From contig NZ_DASYHS010000201.1 of NCBI RefSeq assembly GCF_035998295.1, positions 1-28,045 on the forward strand: a DNA stretch of 28,045 nt. Reading direction: 5' to 3'. The notes beneath the pieces are model-generated. The model had not been told where the DNA came from. It saw only the letters and a list, made by a program, of their open reading frames with translations, and did no database searches. Shown piece after piece: positions 1-10,238 of the stretch. Source of the DNA: DASYHS01 sp035998295 (GTDB taxonomy: Bacteria > Pseudomonadota > Alphaproteobacteria > Azospirillales > Azospirillaceae). The position numbers were made by a program, and so were the translations under genes. Numbering within the stretch: the stretch's first letter is position 1; each line of letters starts with the position of its first letter.

Positions 1-195
1 GCCCAGACCGGCCAGTACTGCGACCTGGTCAAGGCCGGCATCATCGACCCGACCAAGGTGGTGCGCACCGCGCTGCAGGACGCGGCCTCGGTCGCCGGCC
101 TGCTGATCACCACCGAGGCCATGGTCGCCGAGAAGCCGGAGAAGAAGGCCGCCCCGGCGATGCCGGGCGGCGGCATGGGCGACATGGACTTCTGA
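1..195 (+). CDS. groEL: Chaperonin GroEL, C-terminal 64 residues (5' truncated by window)
   Basis: This is the last part of a canonical 60-kDa chaperonin subunit, which folds proteins in the cytoplasm as a double seven-membered ring with GroES. The reading frame is open from base 1. It shows the typical equatorial-domain end (GIIDPTKVVRTALQDAASVA, then LLITTEAMVAEKP) and closes with the Gly/Met-rich tail MPGGGMGDMDF, the flexible tail that lines the cavity floor in classical GroEL. Most of the gene, and presumably groES, lie upstream. This is probably the housekeeping copy, in contrast to the unusual second GroEL at 3422-5356, which lacks this tail. The identification is secure. Confidence 0.97.
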   Translation, partial: AQTGQYCDLVKAGIIDPTKVVRTALQDAASVAGLLITTEAMVAEKPEKKAAPAMPGGGMGDMDF

Positions 196-225
196 TCGGT
201 TCGATCGGACCGTCCGGAAAGGGAA

Positions 226-253
226 GGGGCCGCCCGCAGGGGCGGCCCCTTTT
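226..253 (+). terminator. Rho-independent terminator of groEL
   Basis: A perfect 10-bp GC stem (226-235 with 240-249) closes on the tetraloop GCAG and is followed by TTTT. Flanking A's (224-225) pair with the first T's. It lies 30 bp past the groEL stop and separates groEL from the sigma-factor operon. Confidence 0.92.
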
Positions 254-289
254 CCTTTGCCGGCGATCCGCGGAAAAATAATCCGGGCC

Positions 290-318
290 TGTCGAAACGG
301 GGCGGCGCCAAGCGACAA
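290..318 (+). promoter_or_regulatory. Putative ECF-type promoter of the YCII/ECF operon
   Basis: TGTCGA at 290-295 is followed 17 nt later by CGAC at 313-316 (CGACAA). This fits a two-block ECF sigma promoter rather than a sigma70 one. From memory, promoters ahead of DGPF/ECF42 operons carry a TGTCGA -35 motif, so autoregulation by the downstream sigma factor is the simplest reading. A Shine-Dalgarno GGAAGGA (339-345) lies 6 nt before the ATG at 352. Confidence 0.6.
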
Positions 319-351
319 TGGGCATTCACGACGTGATCGGAAGGAACCGTC

Positions 352-717
352 ATGCGCTACGCCTGCCTCATCTACTACGATCCCAAGACGCTCTTCGGCG
401 GAAGCCCGGAGGCCGACGCAGCCCTCGATGAGTGCGCGACCTATGACGTCACGCTGAAGGAAAGCGGCCATTTCGTGATGGGCGAAGCGCTCGAACTGCC
501 CGAGGAGGCCATGACCGTGCGGGTGCGCGACGGGAAGATGTCGGCCGTCGACGGTCCGTTCATGGAGACCAAGGAGATGCTGGGCGGCATCATCCTGATC
601 GAGGCGCGGGACCTCAACGAAGCCGCGCGGGTCGCGAGCGGGCATCCGCTGGCGAGGGTAGGTGCCGTCGAGATCCGGCCCGTGGTGGACTTCAGCCAGC
701 CTCGGCCGGAACTGTGA
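352..717 (+). CDS. DGPF/YCII domain protein paired with an ECF sigma factor
   Basis: This 121-residue soluble protein belongs to the YCII-like (DGPF) family, which has a dimeric alpha/beta ferredoxin-like fold. The N-terminus MRYACLIYYD and the family signature DGPF (residues 67-70, followed by METKE) are clear. Members next to sigma-factor genes are known targets or partners of ECF42 sigma factors. Their biochemical activity is not established and I infer none. The stop codon overlaps the GTG start of the sigma gene (GTGA), so the two are translationally coupled. The start is set by the Shine-Dalgarno at 339-345. Length is normal for the family. Confidence 0.9.
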   Translation: MRYACLIYYDPKTLFGGSPEADAALDECATYDVTLKESGHFVMGEALELPEEAMTVRVRDGKMSAVDGPFMETKEMLGGIILIEARDLNEAARVASGHPLARVGAVEIRPVVDFSQPRPEL

Positions 718-1970
718 GCGCAGCCGACGCGCGCGCCGCCGTCGAGACGGCCTACCGCACCGAGAAGCGGCGCGTGCTGGCGACGCTGATCCGCCTCCTG
801 GGCGGCTTCGAAGCGGCGGAGGAGGCTCTCCAGGATGCCTTCGCCGCCGCGACGGAGCAGTGGCCGCGCGACGGCATTCCTCGGAACCCCCATGCCTGGC
901 TGGTGTCCGCCGGGCGCTTCAAGGCCATCGACCGACGGCGCCGGCAGGCACGGCTGGCGGGGCTCCTGCCCGAACTGGCGGCGTTGGCGGAGGCCGAGCC
1001 GGAGCCTGCGATGTCGGAGCACATCCGGGACGACGAATTACGGCTGATCTTCACGTGCTGCCACCCGGCGCTGGCGCCGGACGCGCGCATCGCGCTCACC
1101 TTGCGCGAGGTCGGCGGGCTGACCACCGAGGAGATAGCCCGGGCACATCTGGTCTCCGCGCCGACCGTCGCGCAGCGCATCGTCCGGGCGAAGGCGAAGA
1201 TCCGCGACGAGGCGCTTGCCTACGAGGTCCCGGCGCGCGCCGAGTTGCCGGCGCGGCTGGACAGCGTGCTGCGGGTGATCTACCTCGTCTTCAACGAGGG
1301 GTATTGCGCGACCGAGGGGCCGAGCCTGACGCGGACCGACCTCTGCGCCGAGGCGATCCGGCTGGGCCGCCTGGTGGTCGAGCTCCTGGGCGAACCGGAG
1401 GCGCTGGGCCTGCTCGCCCTGATGCTGCTGCACGACGCACGGCGGGCCACGCGGGTCGATGCGGCCGGCGACCTCGTCCTGCTGGAGGACCAGGACCGGT
1501 CGCTGTGGGACCGGAGGCGGATCGCCGAGGCCGGGGGGCTGGTCGAGCGGGCCTTCGCCACGCGGACCGTGGGTCCCTACGTCCTCCAGGCGGCCATCGC
1601 GGCCGTCCATGCCGAGGCGCCGAGCGCCGGGCAAACCGACTGGGCACGGATCGTCGCGCTCTACGACGTGCTGCTCCGCATCGATCCTTCGCCGGTCGTG
1701 GCCCTGAACCGCGCAGCGGCCCTCGGCATGCGCGACGGACCCGGGGCCGGGCTCGCGGCGGTCGAAGCGGTGCTGGGGCAGGGTGGCCTCGACGGCTACC
1801 ATCTCGCCCATGCGGCGCTGGCGGACATGCAACGGAGGCTCGGCCTGACCGAGGCCGCCCGGGCATCCTACCGGCGTGCGCTCGGGTTGACGCGCCAGCC
1901 CGCGGAGCGTCGCTTCCTCCAGTCGCGCCTGACCCAGCTCGCGGAAAACCTCCCCGGCGACGGGCCGTAG
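714..1970 (+). CDS. ECF42-type RNA polymerase sigma factor with C-terminal TPR-like extension
   Basis: This 418-residue sigma factor would direct RNA polymerase to a small regulon. Sigma region 2 spans about residues 10-75 (LLGGFEAAEEALQDAF) and region 4 about 108-165, with the helix-turn-helix around LTTEEIARAHLVSAPTVAQR. A long C-terminal extension follows, starting with the family-typical YLVFNEGYCATEG (190-202) and continuing as alpha-helical, TPR-like repeats. This extension distinguishes ECF42 from short ECF sigmas and is known to be needed for activity in studied members. No anti-sigma factor is adjacent, as expected for the group. GTG at 714 overlaps the upstream stop. A promoter of ECF type at 290-318 suggests positive autoregulation. 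The inducing signal cannot be told from the sequence. Confidence 0.92.
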   Translation: MSAADARAAVETAYRTEKRRVLATLIRLLGGFEAAEEALQDAFAAATEQWPRDGIPRNPHAWLVSAGRFKAIDRRRRQARLAGLLPELAALAEAEPEPAMSEHIRDDELRLIFTCCHPALAPDARIALTLREVGGLTTEEIARAHLVSAPTVAQRIVRAKAKIRDEALAYEVPARAELPARLDSVLRVIYLVFNEGYCATEGPSLTRTDLCAEAIRLGRLVVELLGEPEALGLLALMLLHDARRATRVDAAGDLVLLEDQDRSLWDRRRIAEAGGLVERAFATRTVGPYVLQAAIAAVHAEAPSAGQTDWARIVALYDVLLRIDPSPVVALNRAAALGMRDGPGAGLAAVEAVLGQGGLDGYHLAHAALADMQRRLGLTEAARASYRRALGLTRQPAERRFLQSRLTQLAENLPGDGP

Positions 1971-1990
1971 CCAAGCTTGCAGCCCGGCCA

Positions 1991-2020
1991 TTGCAAACCC
2001 GTCCGTCGAAGTCCTATTCT
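1991..2020 (+). promoter_or_regulatory. Possible sigma70-type promoter of the membrane protein/GroEL2 unit
   Basis: TTGCAA (1991-1996) and TATTCT (2015-2020) are separated by 18 nt, each matching 4 of 6 consensus bases. Transcription would begin near 2027, just after the upstream possible GTG start (2023), which favours the TTG start at 2062. This is a pattern match only. Confidence 0.35.
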
Positions 2021-2061
2021 TTGTGCCGGCAAATGGGGCCGAAACAAGCCGGCGAAGGCGA

Positions 2062-2835
2062 TTGATCTACGCGTCCCGCTTCCAAAGATTCGTCTGGTAT
2101 CCGGCCGGAGCCGCAAGCCTCGCCGCCGTCGCCGTTCTCGTGCTCGCCTCCCTGGCTCTGGTCGTGCTCGGCCGAGGCGCCTTCGATCCTTCGCAGCCGC
2201 TCGACATGCTGGAGAACGGAACGGGACGCTCCGTTCTGGCGCCGCTTCTCCTGGCGGCCAACCTGGCGGGACTGTTCCTGCTGGCGCGTGGCGACTATCT
2301 GCGGGCCTCCGCTTGTCTGCGGGCCGTCCTCGCCAGTCTTGTCCTGCTCACGCTCGCGTCCATGGCCCTGCTGGCCGCGCTCGATCCGGGGACGCGGGCG
2401 GCCCTGCTCGCCTACGAGGAAGGATGGTCGCGGCACGTCCTGCACTCGGCGGTGCTGGCCCAAGGCATGATATTCGGCGTCCTGATCGTCTCGGGACTGG
2501 TCGGCGCGTCGGACGGCAGGGTCGGCCGCATCGGCGGGCGCATGAGGGCGATACGTTCGGCGCTCGAGGCGATCGACGCCGGCGGGGCGCGCCTGGACGA
2601 GGGTTCGGTCCGGGCATTGGAGAAGGAGATCGCCGAGCTCGACGACGCGTTGGGGAACGCGGACGGTCTCCATCTCCGCCGGCGCGACTGCGTCGAGGCC
2701 ATGAGGCCGTGCCTGCGCGGCTGGCAGGGCCTGCTGTCGACGCAGCCGCGCTACTTCCTGGAGGAGGGTACCTGGCGGCAGGACCAGCGGCTGGTCCGGT
2801 GCATGGAAGTACTGAAGAAGGGGCTGAGGGCATGA
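2062..2835 (+). CDS. Uncharacterised four-helix membrane protein, first gene of the GroEL2 unit
   Basis: I do not recognise this family. The 257-residue protein (from TTG 2062) has four hydrophobic segments at about residues 14-37, 57-75, 85-107 and 127-147. A charged, helical cytosolic C-terminal half of about 110 residues follows (ALEKEIAELDDAL at 185-197 could form a short coiled coil). The start is uncertain. TTG 2062 has GAAGG only 3 nt upstream. An in-frame GTG at 2023 would add 13 residues but has no ribosome site. The stop overlaps the ATG of the next gene (ATGA), so it is co-translated with the 196-residue protein and, through that, with the unusual GroEL. The context suggests the three products act together, perhaps with the chaperonin serving a membrane-linked partner, but this is inference. 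Confidence 0.75.
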   Translation: MIYASRFQRFVWYPAGAASLAAVAVLVLASLALVVLGRGAFDPSQPLDMLENGTGRSVLAPLLLAANLAGLFLLARGDYLRASACLRAVLASLVLLTLASMALLAALDPGTRAALLAYEEGWSRHVLHSAVLAQGMIFGVLIVSGLVGASDGRVGRIGGRMRAIRSALEAIDAGGARLDEGSVRALEKEIAELDDALGNADGLHLRRRDCVEAMRPCLRGWQGLLSTQPRYFLEEGTWRQDQRLVRCMEVLKKGLRA

Positions 2836-3421
2836 CCGGGCGGACCGAGACACTGAAATGGGTGCGGATCGTCGTCTTCGATGGACCGACGCCGGCGACC
2901 TGGGCGCCGTTCCGCCAGGGCGCGTCGATGAGCGGGCTGCGCGCGTTCGTCGTCAACAACTGCCGCCCGCCCACCTCCATCGACGGCCATGACGTCGCGT
3001 GCCGGATCGACTACATGATGCTGCCGGTCGCGCAGGCCCTGGACGAGGGCGGGTTCTCCTCCGTCGTCGGCGTCGTCCTCGACATAGCGGAGCTGTTGTC
3101 GGAGACCGGCGACCTGAGGCTCAAGCGCAAGGCGTCGCTGCTGGACCTGATCGCCCGCGTGAACGCCGGGTCCGGGGGGCAGCCGCCGCTCTACCGGTCC
3201 TACGGGTTCCGCGTCTGGGCCGTCGTCCCCGAGGACGGCGCCGACCGCTATATCGGCGTCTGCCGGGATCTCCATGCCGACATCGTCGTGGCGCTGGGGG
3301 TCCGGCCCGGGGAAGTCCAGTTCCAGAGGATCAGCACCGAGGACGCGTTCTTCCAGGTCAACCAGACGCTGGTCGAGGAGGTGGCGATCCGGACGCGCTT
3401 CCCGAGCCTGGATCTTCGCTG

Positions 3422-3422
<1 letters not shown>
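2832..3422 (+). CDS. Uncharacterised 196-residue soluble protein between membrane protein and GroEL2
   Basis: There is no signal peptide or membrane segment, and I recognise no family. The protein is rich in mixed hydrophobic/charged segments typical of an alpha/beta fold (WVRIVVFDGPTPATW near the N-terminus; YGFRVWAVVPEDGADRYIGV near residues 124-143). It starts at ATG 2832 inside the stop of the membrane-protein gene. It ends at TGA 3420-3422, whose last base is the A of the next ATG (TGATG). Such overlaps at both ends imply translational coupling and matched expression with its neighbours. Possible roles are a client or adaptor of the neighbouring chaperonin, or a cytosolic partner of the membrane protein. 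None can be chosen from the sequence. Confidence 0.8.
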
Positions 3423-5356
<1,934 letters not shown>

Positions 5357-5449
5357 CGGGCCTCCCGCATGGCCTGATAACCCGCTATGCTGAACGCGAG
5401 CCGGACCCCTTCTCGCCCCATACGGGTACCCGGCGCGGAGATCCGTTCG

Positions 5450-6289
5450 ATGACGTTCGTCCCGCTCTCTCGTCCGCTCGCCTCCTTGCTGCTCCTGTTC
5501 GTGCTGGCCGTCCGTCCGGCCGCCGCCGCGGACCCGGCGCTGCTGCTCTCCTACGAGGCGATCCCGTCGGCCCAGGTGGACCTGCCCGAACTGGGCCGGG
5601 CGACCTACGCGCAACGCGCCGAGGTGACCGCCGCCGCCCTCGACGTGCTGGTGCCCGAGATCCTGACCCTGATGGGCGTCGATCCGGACAAGGCGGTGAC
5701 CGAGGTGACGCCCGGGGGATACCTGCTGGAGACCAACGCCTCGCTGCAGACCCGCGTCTCCCTGCCCAATGACGGCGCCGACAGGCTCGCGGCCGCGCTG
5801 GGCTACGTCCTGCGCCAGTACAGCGTGATGGTGAGCCACCTGGGCGAGCCGTCGGGCGACACCGGCTACGTCGCCGTCGCCTTTCGCCCGGGCGTGCTCG
5901 ACGCGGATCTCACCCATCGCTTCTTCGTGGCGGCGGCGGCCCGCAACGAGGGGCTCGGCGGCGGCTACACCGCCTTAGGCGACACCTTGTACTTCCTGAA
6001 CGTGCGCGATTCCGACGGCCAGCCCTACAGCGGCCTGGACGACGCGAGTTTCGCCGCCGAGCTGAAGGCGGTCGCCGCGGGGTTCGCCGGCGAGGGCGCG
6101 ATGGTCGCCTCCGTCGGGACGGCCGACGCGCGCTTCGTCGGCAACGACTGGGAGCGCCAGCCCATGGGCGGCGCCTATGTCGATCTGCTCGGCGGCCGGG
6201 GTTCGCCGGAGGTCCAGTCCCTCGACCGCCTGCGCGAGCGCCACACCGAGCTGGTCCTGGAAGCGGCCGACCGATACGGATGGAGATGA
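5450..6289 (+). CDS. Uncharacterised periplasmic protein, partner of the BMP-type binding protein
   Basis: This 279-residue protein has a clear Sec signal peptide (hydrophobic core LASLLLLFVLAV, predicted cleavage after PAAAA near residue 28). I recognise no family in the mature part, which looks alpha/beta and has no further membrane segment. ATG 5450 is preferred over an in-frame ATG at 5387 because it starts directly before the signal peptide and has GGAG 9 nt upstream. The stop is one base from the ATG of the BMP-family gene, so they almost certainly form one transcript and both products are exported. It may act on or with the ligand bound by the BMP protein, but this is inference from position only. 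Confidence 0.85.
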   Translation: MTFVPLSRPLASLLLLFVLAVRPAAAADPALLLSYEAIPSAQVDLPELGRATYAQRAEVTAAALDVLVPEILTLMGVDPDKAVTEVTPGGYLLETNASLQTRVSLPNDGADRLAAALGYVLRQYSVMVSHLGEPSGDTGYVAVAFRPGVLDADLTHRFFVAAAARNEGLGGGYTALGDTLYFLNVRDSDGQPYSGLDDASFAAELKAVAAGFAGEGAMVASVGTADARFVGNDWERQPMGGAYVDLLGGRGSPEVQSLDRLRERHTELVLEAADRYGWR

Positions 6290-6290
6290 C

Positions 6291-7268
6291 ATGATTCGCG
6301 GACTGCTCGTCCTGGCCGGCCTGCTGCTGGCCGGAACCCTTCCCGCCCGGGCGGCGGAACCGGTGCCGGCCGTGATCTACGCGGTCGGCCAGAAGTTCGA
6401 CCGCAGCTTCAACGAGGCGGCCTACACCGGCGCCGGGCGCTTCTCGGAAGCGACGGGCATACCCCACCTCGAATACGAGCCGAACAATCCCGCCCAGTTC
6501 GGGCAGGCGGTCGAGGCGCTGGTCCGCCGGGGCGCCACCGACATCGTCTGCATCGGCTTCTACTACGCGACGTCGCTGGCCGAAGTGGCGCCCCGGCATC
6601 CGGGGATACGCTTCACGCTCGTCGATTCGGTCGTCGACCTGCCGAACGTGCAGTCGGTCGTCTTCAGGGAGCACGAGGGCAGCTTCCTGACCGGCGTCGT
6701 CGCGGCGCTGGCATCGCGGACCGGCCGGATCGGCTTCGTCGGCGCGATCGACATCCCGCTGATCCGCAAGTTCATCGCCGGCTACGAGCAGGGAGCCCGC
6801 CACGTGCGCCCGGAGGTCGAGGTGACCGTGAACTTCGTCGGCGCCACGCCGGCCGCCTTCAACGACCCGATCCGCGGCGGCGAGATCGCCCGCAGCCAGT
6901 TCGAGCGCGGCGTCGACGTCGTCTTCGCCGGCGCCGGCTCGTCCAATTTCGGCGTGTTCCAGCAGGCGGTCGACGCCGACCGGCTCGCGATCGGGGTCGA
7001 CAGCGACCAGGGCTGGCTGCACCCCGACCACATCCTGACCAGCATGCTCAAGCGCGTCGACCTCGCGGTCGAGCAGGCGTTCCGGGCGGCCCTGGACGGA
7101 ACCTGGCGGCCCGGCATCCGCGAGCTGGGCCTCGCCGAGGGCGGGGTCGACTACGTCTACGGCGATCAGAACCGCGCGCTGGTCGGCGACGAGGCCCGCG
7201 CGGCGGCCGAGGCCGCCAGGGCCGATATCGTCGCGGGGCGGATCGCCGTGGACGACGGCGCGCCCTGA
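6291..7268 (+). CDS. BMP-family (basic membrane protein) substrate-binding protein
   Basis: This 325-residue periplasmic binding protein belongs to the BMP/PnrA family, whose studied members bind nucleosides or purine-like ligands for ABC import. A signal peptide spans about residues 1-21 (LLVLAGLLLAG, cleavage after ARA). There is no lipobox cysteine, so the protein should be soluble in the periplasm. The family pattern is visible in QKFDRSFNEAAYTGA (residues 32-46), DIVCIGFYYATSLAEVA, HEGSFLTGVVAAL, GRIGFVGAIDIP, and near the end DQGWLHPDHILTSMLKRVD. GGAG lies 5 nt before ATG 6291. No ABC permease or ATPase gene is adjacent, so it is an orphan that either uses a distant transporter or has a sensing role with the co-transcribed secreted protein. 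It ends one base from the convergent helicase gene. Confidence 0.92.
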   Translation: MIRGLLVLAGLLLAGTLPARAAEPVPAVIYAVGQKFDRSFNEAAYTGAGRFSEATGIPHLEYEPNNPAQFGQAVEALVRRGATDIVCIGFYYATSLAEVAPRHPGIRFTLVDSVVDLPNVQSVVFREHEGSFLTGVVAALASRTGRIGFVGAIDIPLIRKFIAGYEQGARHVRPEVEVTVNFVGATPAAFNDPIRGGEIARSQFERGVDVVFAGAGSSNFGVFQQAVDADRLAIGVDSDQGWLHPDHILTSMLKRVDLAVEQAFRAALDGTWRPGIRELGLAEGGVDYVYGDQNRALVGDEARAAAEAARADIVAGRIAVDDGAP

Positions 7269-7269
7269 A

Positions 7270-10083
7270 TTACGGCTCTTCCCGCAGCGGCGCCAGGAAC
7301 TCTCGGGTGGCCGCGACCGCCTCGGCGAGGCCGCAGCGCCGGATCTCCGTGCCGCCGGGGAACGCGCCGGCCAGCCGGGTCGGCATCATGGGGTCGAGCA
7401 GCACGAACACGCCGGTATCGTCGGCACGCCGCACCAGGCGGCCGAAGGCCTGGCGCAGGCGCAGCCGGGTCAGCTGGTCGTCCCAGCGCCGGCCGCCGAA
7501 GCGGTCGCGGCGCGCGCGGTGCAGGATGTCCGGGCGCGGCCAGGGCACCCGGTCGAACACGATCAGCCGCAACGAGCGGCCCGGCACGTCGACCCCGTCG
7601 CGCACCGCGTCGGTGCCGAGCAGGCACGCCTCCTCCTCGTTGCGGAAGATGTCGACCAGGGTGCCGACGTCGAGCCCGTCGACGTGCTGGGCGTGCAGCG
7701 GGATGCCCGCCGCCTCCAGCCGCCCGGCGATGCGCCGATGCACGGCCTTCAGCCGGCTGATCGCCGTGAACAGGCCGAGCCCGCCGCCGCCCGCGGCCAG
7801 GAACAGCTCCCGATAGGCCGAGGCGACCTGGTCGAGGTCGTCCTTGCGCACGTCGGTCACGACCAGGACGCGGGTGCGCGCGGCGTAGTCGAATGGCGAC
7901 GGCACGCTGGCGCGCAGCGCCGGGGCTGGCATGTGCAGCGCGCCCGTGCGCGTCAGCGCCGCCAGCCAGTCCTGCTCCACGTCGCCGGTGCCGTCGGTCA
8001 GGGTGGCCGAGGTCACGACCATGCCGTGGGCCTGGGCGCCGAGCGTGGCGGCGAAGGGGATCGTCGGGTCGATCCAGTGCCGGTACATCCCGACGTCGAT
8101 GTCGCGGCCGTCCTGGCGCTCGACCGCGAACCAGTCGACGAAGCCCTCGGGCATGCCCTGGCCGAGGCTGCGCAGCATGTCGCGCCAGCCGCCGACCGTG
8201 ACCGTCCCGCGCCGGTCCAGGCTGCGGCAGACGGCGTCGATGCGCCGCCGCGTGTCGGTGTCGAGTTCCGCCGCCTCGTCGTCGAGGCGCGTCCTCAGGC
8301 GCTTCGCCAGTGCCGCCATCGGTTCCAGCAGCAGCCGCAGCGCGTCCTCGAAGGCCTCGGCCGCGGGGAGGAGCCCGTCGATGGGATGCGCGGTCTCCGT
8401 CTCCAGGCTGTAGCCGGAATCGGCGCCGTGGGCGCGGGCCAGCACCTGGCGGCGGACCATCAGCAGGAAGGTCTCGCCCGGTCCCTGCGCGACGCCGTCG
8501 TGGAGCCGGTTGGCCCAGCCCTCGCCGGGCAGCGCCCGGGCCGCGGCGGCGATCTCGTCCAGCAGGCGCCCGCCCGCGTCGTCGCCCGCGACCAGGTCCT
8601 CGACCCGCCGGCGGATGCCGCGGGCACGGCTGCGCCCGCTGGCCTCGGCGCCCAGCAGCCAGCGGCGCAGGTCGTGCGTCTCGAACCCGGTCAGGTGGCC
8701 GGCGAAGGCGCTGTCCGCGGCATCGAAGACGTGGTGCCCCTCGTCGAAGACGTAGCGGCTGGGGACCCAGGAATCGTCGCCGCCGCCCAGTGCCGCCTGG
8801 ATCATCACCAGCGCGTGGTTCGCGACGACGATGTCGGCGCGCCGGGCGCGCCGGATGCTGCGCTCGATGAAGCAGCGCGAATAGTGCGGGCAGCCCGAGA
8901 AGATGCACTCGCCGCGGCGGTCGCCGAGCCCGAGCGTGCGGGTGCGCCCGGCGACGTCGGCGAGCCAGCCCGGGAAGTCCCCGCCCTGCATGTCGCCGTC
9001 GCGCGTCGCCGCGATCCAGCGCGCCATCAGCCCGGTCGCCACCGCGTGCAGCGGCTGGGAGCCGAACCCGGCCAGCGCCTCCTCGTAGTTCAGCAGGCAC
9101 AGGTAGTTCTCGCGCCCCTTGCGCAGGACGACCCGGCGCGCCTTCACGGCGGGGTCGGCGTGCAGGCGGTCGAGCTCGGCGTCGATCTGGTGCTGGAGAT
9201 TGCGGGTGTAGGTCGAGACCCAGACCGGCTGGCGGTTCTTCTCCGCCCACAGGCTCGCGGGCGCCAGGTATCCCAGCGTCTTGCCGACGCCGGTGCCGGC
9301 CTCGGCCAGCACGAGGTTGGGCGCGCCGGGCTGGCGCCGGGGCGTGAAGGCGTCGCTGACCGCGCTGGAATAGTCGGCCTGCTGGGGCCGCAGCTCCGCG
9401 GGCTTGCCGCTCACCTCGACGCCCAGCATCTCCGCGAGGCGGCGGCGCGCCTCGTTCGGCTCCACCGGGTCCTGGCCGGGCGGCGGCTCGGGCGCGTGCT
9501 CCGACCATTCCGGCAGCCGCTGCCAGACCCGGAGCGCGTCCGCCGGCCGGCGGTTCGCCGGCCCGTTCGGCGCCCCGAGCGCCGCCAGGACCGGCGGCGC
9601 CCAGCCCCAGCCGTAGCCGGGCGTGCCGCCCGCGGTGCCCATCATCCAGGCGATGGCCGCCGCATCCGACGCGTCCTCGCCGGCCGGCCGCTCCATCAGG
9701 TCCGTCAGCAGCCGGCGCATCGCGTCCACGAGGGCCAGCGCCTCCGACTCCGCGCCCCGCGGCAGCGCCAGGCCGAGCGCCTCGGCGAGGCCGCGCGGCG
9801 TCGGGACGCAGAAGCGCGCGGGATGCACGAAGGCGAACAGCTCCAGCAGGTCGTAGGCCGCGAACCGGTCGACGCCGAGCCGGCGGCCGAGCGCCGGGGC
9901 GTGGCAGACGATCGCCGGCGCGCGGCGCAGCCGCCCGGCGGCCTCCTCGTGCGACAGCGTCTCGACCTCGCCGTCCGGGCTCAGGACCACCACGCGATGC
10001 ACCCCCGCGACCAGGGCGGGCGCCTCGGGCAGCAGGAGACGGCGGGCGGCGGGCGGGGCGGCGGAAGGAGGGGCGGCGTTCAT
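7270..10083 (-). CDS. DinG/XPD-family ATP-dependent DNA helicase with Fe-S cluster domain
   Basis: This 937-residue superfamily 2 helicase probably unwinds DNA 5' to 3' in repair or R-loop removal, as DinG/XPD relatives do. Walker A is AGTGVGKT (262-269). Four cysteines suited to an Fe4S4 cluster lie at 329, 393, 398 and 404 (NYLC ... ECIFSGCPHYSRC). The Walker B box reads DEGH (447-450) instead of DEAH. The C-terminal motor has TSATLTDGTG, GVDVPGRSLRLIVFDRVPW and the motif VI region RQAFGRLVRR. About 230 residues precede the motor, a longer N-terminus than in E. coli DinG, and I cannot assign a fold to it. It converges with the BMP gene (one base between stops) and diverges from mtgA. A TATAGT lies 8 nt before the ATG, suggesting a very short leader. 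Confidence 0.93.
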   Translation of the reverse strand: MNAAPPSAAPPAARRLLLPEAPALVAGVHRVVVLSPDGEVETLSHEEAAGRLRRAPAIVCHAPALGRRLGVDRFAAYDLLELFAFVHPARFCVPTPRGLAEALGLALPRGAESEALALVDAMRRLLTDLMERPAGEDASDAAAIAWMMGTAGGTPGYGWGWAPPVLAALGAPNGPANRRPADALRVWQRLPEWSEHAPEPPPGQDPVEPNEARRRLAEMLGVEVSGKPAELRPQQADYSSAVSDAFTPRRQPGAPNLVLAEAGTGVGKTLGYLAPASLWAEKNRQPVWVSTYTRNLQHQIDAELDRLHADPAVKARRVVLRKGRENYLCLLNYEEALAGFGSQPLHAVATGLMARWIAATRDGDMQGGDFPGWLADVAGRTRTLGLGDRRGECIFSGCPHYSRCFIERSIRRARRADIVVANHALVMIQAALGGGDDSWVPSRYVFDEGHHVFDAADSAFAGHLTGFETHDLRRWLLGAEASGRSRARGIRRRVEDLVAGDDAGGRLLDEIAAAARALPGEGWANRLHDGVAQGPGETFLLMVRRQVLARAHGADSGYSLETETAHPIDGLLPAAEAFEDALRLLLEPMAALAKRLRTRLDDEAAELDTDTRRRIDAVCRSLDRRGTVTVGGWRDMLRSLGQGMPEGFVDWFAVERQDGRDIDVGMYRHWIDPTIPFAATLGAQAHGMVVTSATLTDGTGDVEQDWLAALTRTGALHMPAPALRASVPSPFDYAARTRVLVVTDVRKDDLDQVASAYRELFLAAGGGGLGLFTAISRLKAVHRRIAGRLEAAGIPLHAQHVDGLDVGTLVDIFRNEEEACLLGTDAVRDGVDVPGRSLRLIVFDRVPWPRPDILHRARRDRFGGRRWDDQLTRLRLRQAFGRLVRRADDTGVFVLLDPMMPTRLAGAFPGGTEIRRCGLAEAVAATREFLAPLREEP

Positions 10084-10238
10084 CGTCCGGCACTATAGGT
10101 GCAGCGGCGCCGTCCGGGCGAGGGGTTTGCGCCGACGCAGGGCTTCCAGGCCTCCCGTCCTGCGCGCATCACCCGCTTGGTATCGGCCGGGGCAGGCTGG
10201 TAGGGTGCGCGCATGCAAGGGCATCCGGCGGCGAAGCG

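Noticed and set aside
2062..2835. Possible relation of the membrane protein to the UPF0114/YqhA family (shared LIYASR start and four helices)
   Set aside because: The resemblance is limited to a few N-terminal residues and topology. The long C-terminal region does not fit, so no family name is given.
7519..10098. 859-codon open frame on the plus strand opposite the helicase
   Set aside because: It is low-complexity, rich in Arg, Gly, Asp and Val, with no motif. It mirrors the DinG-type gene, whose Walker A, DEGH and Fe-S cysteines are unmistakable.
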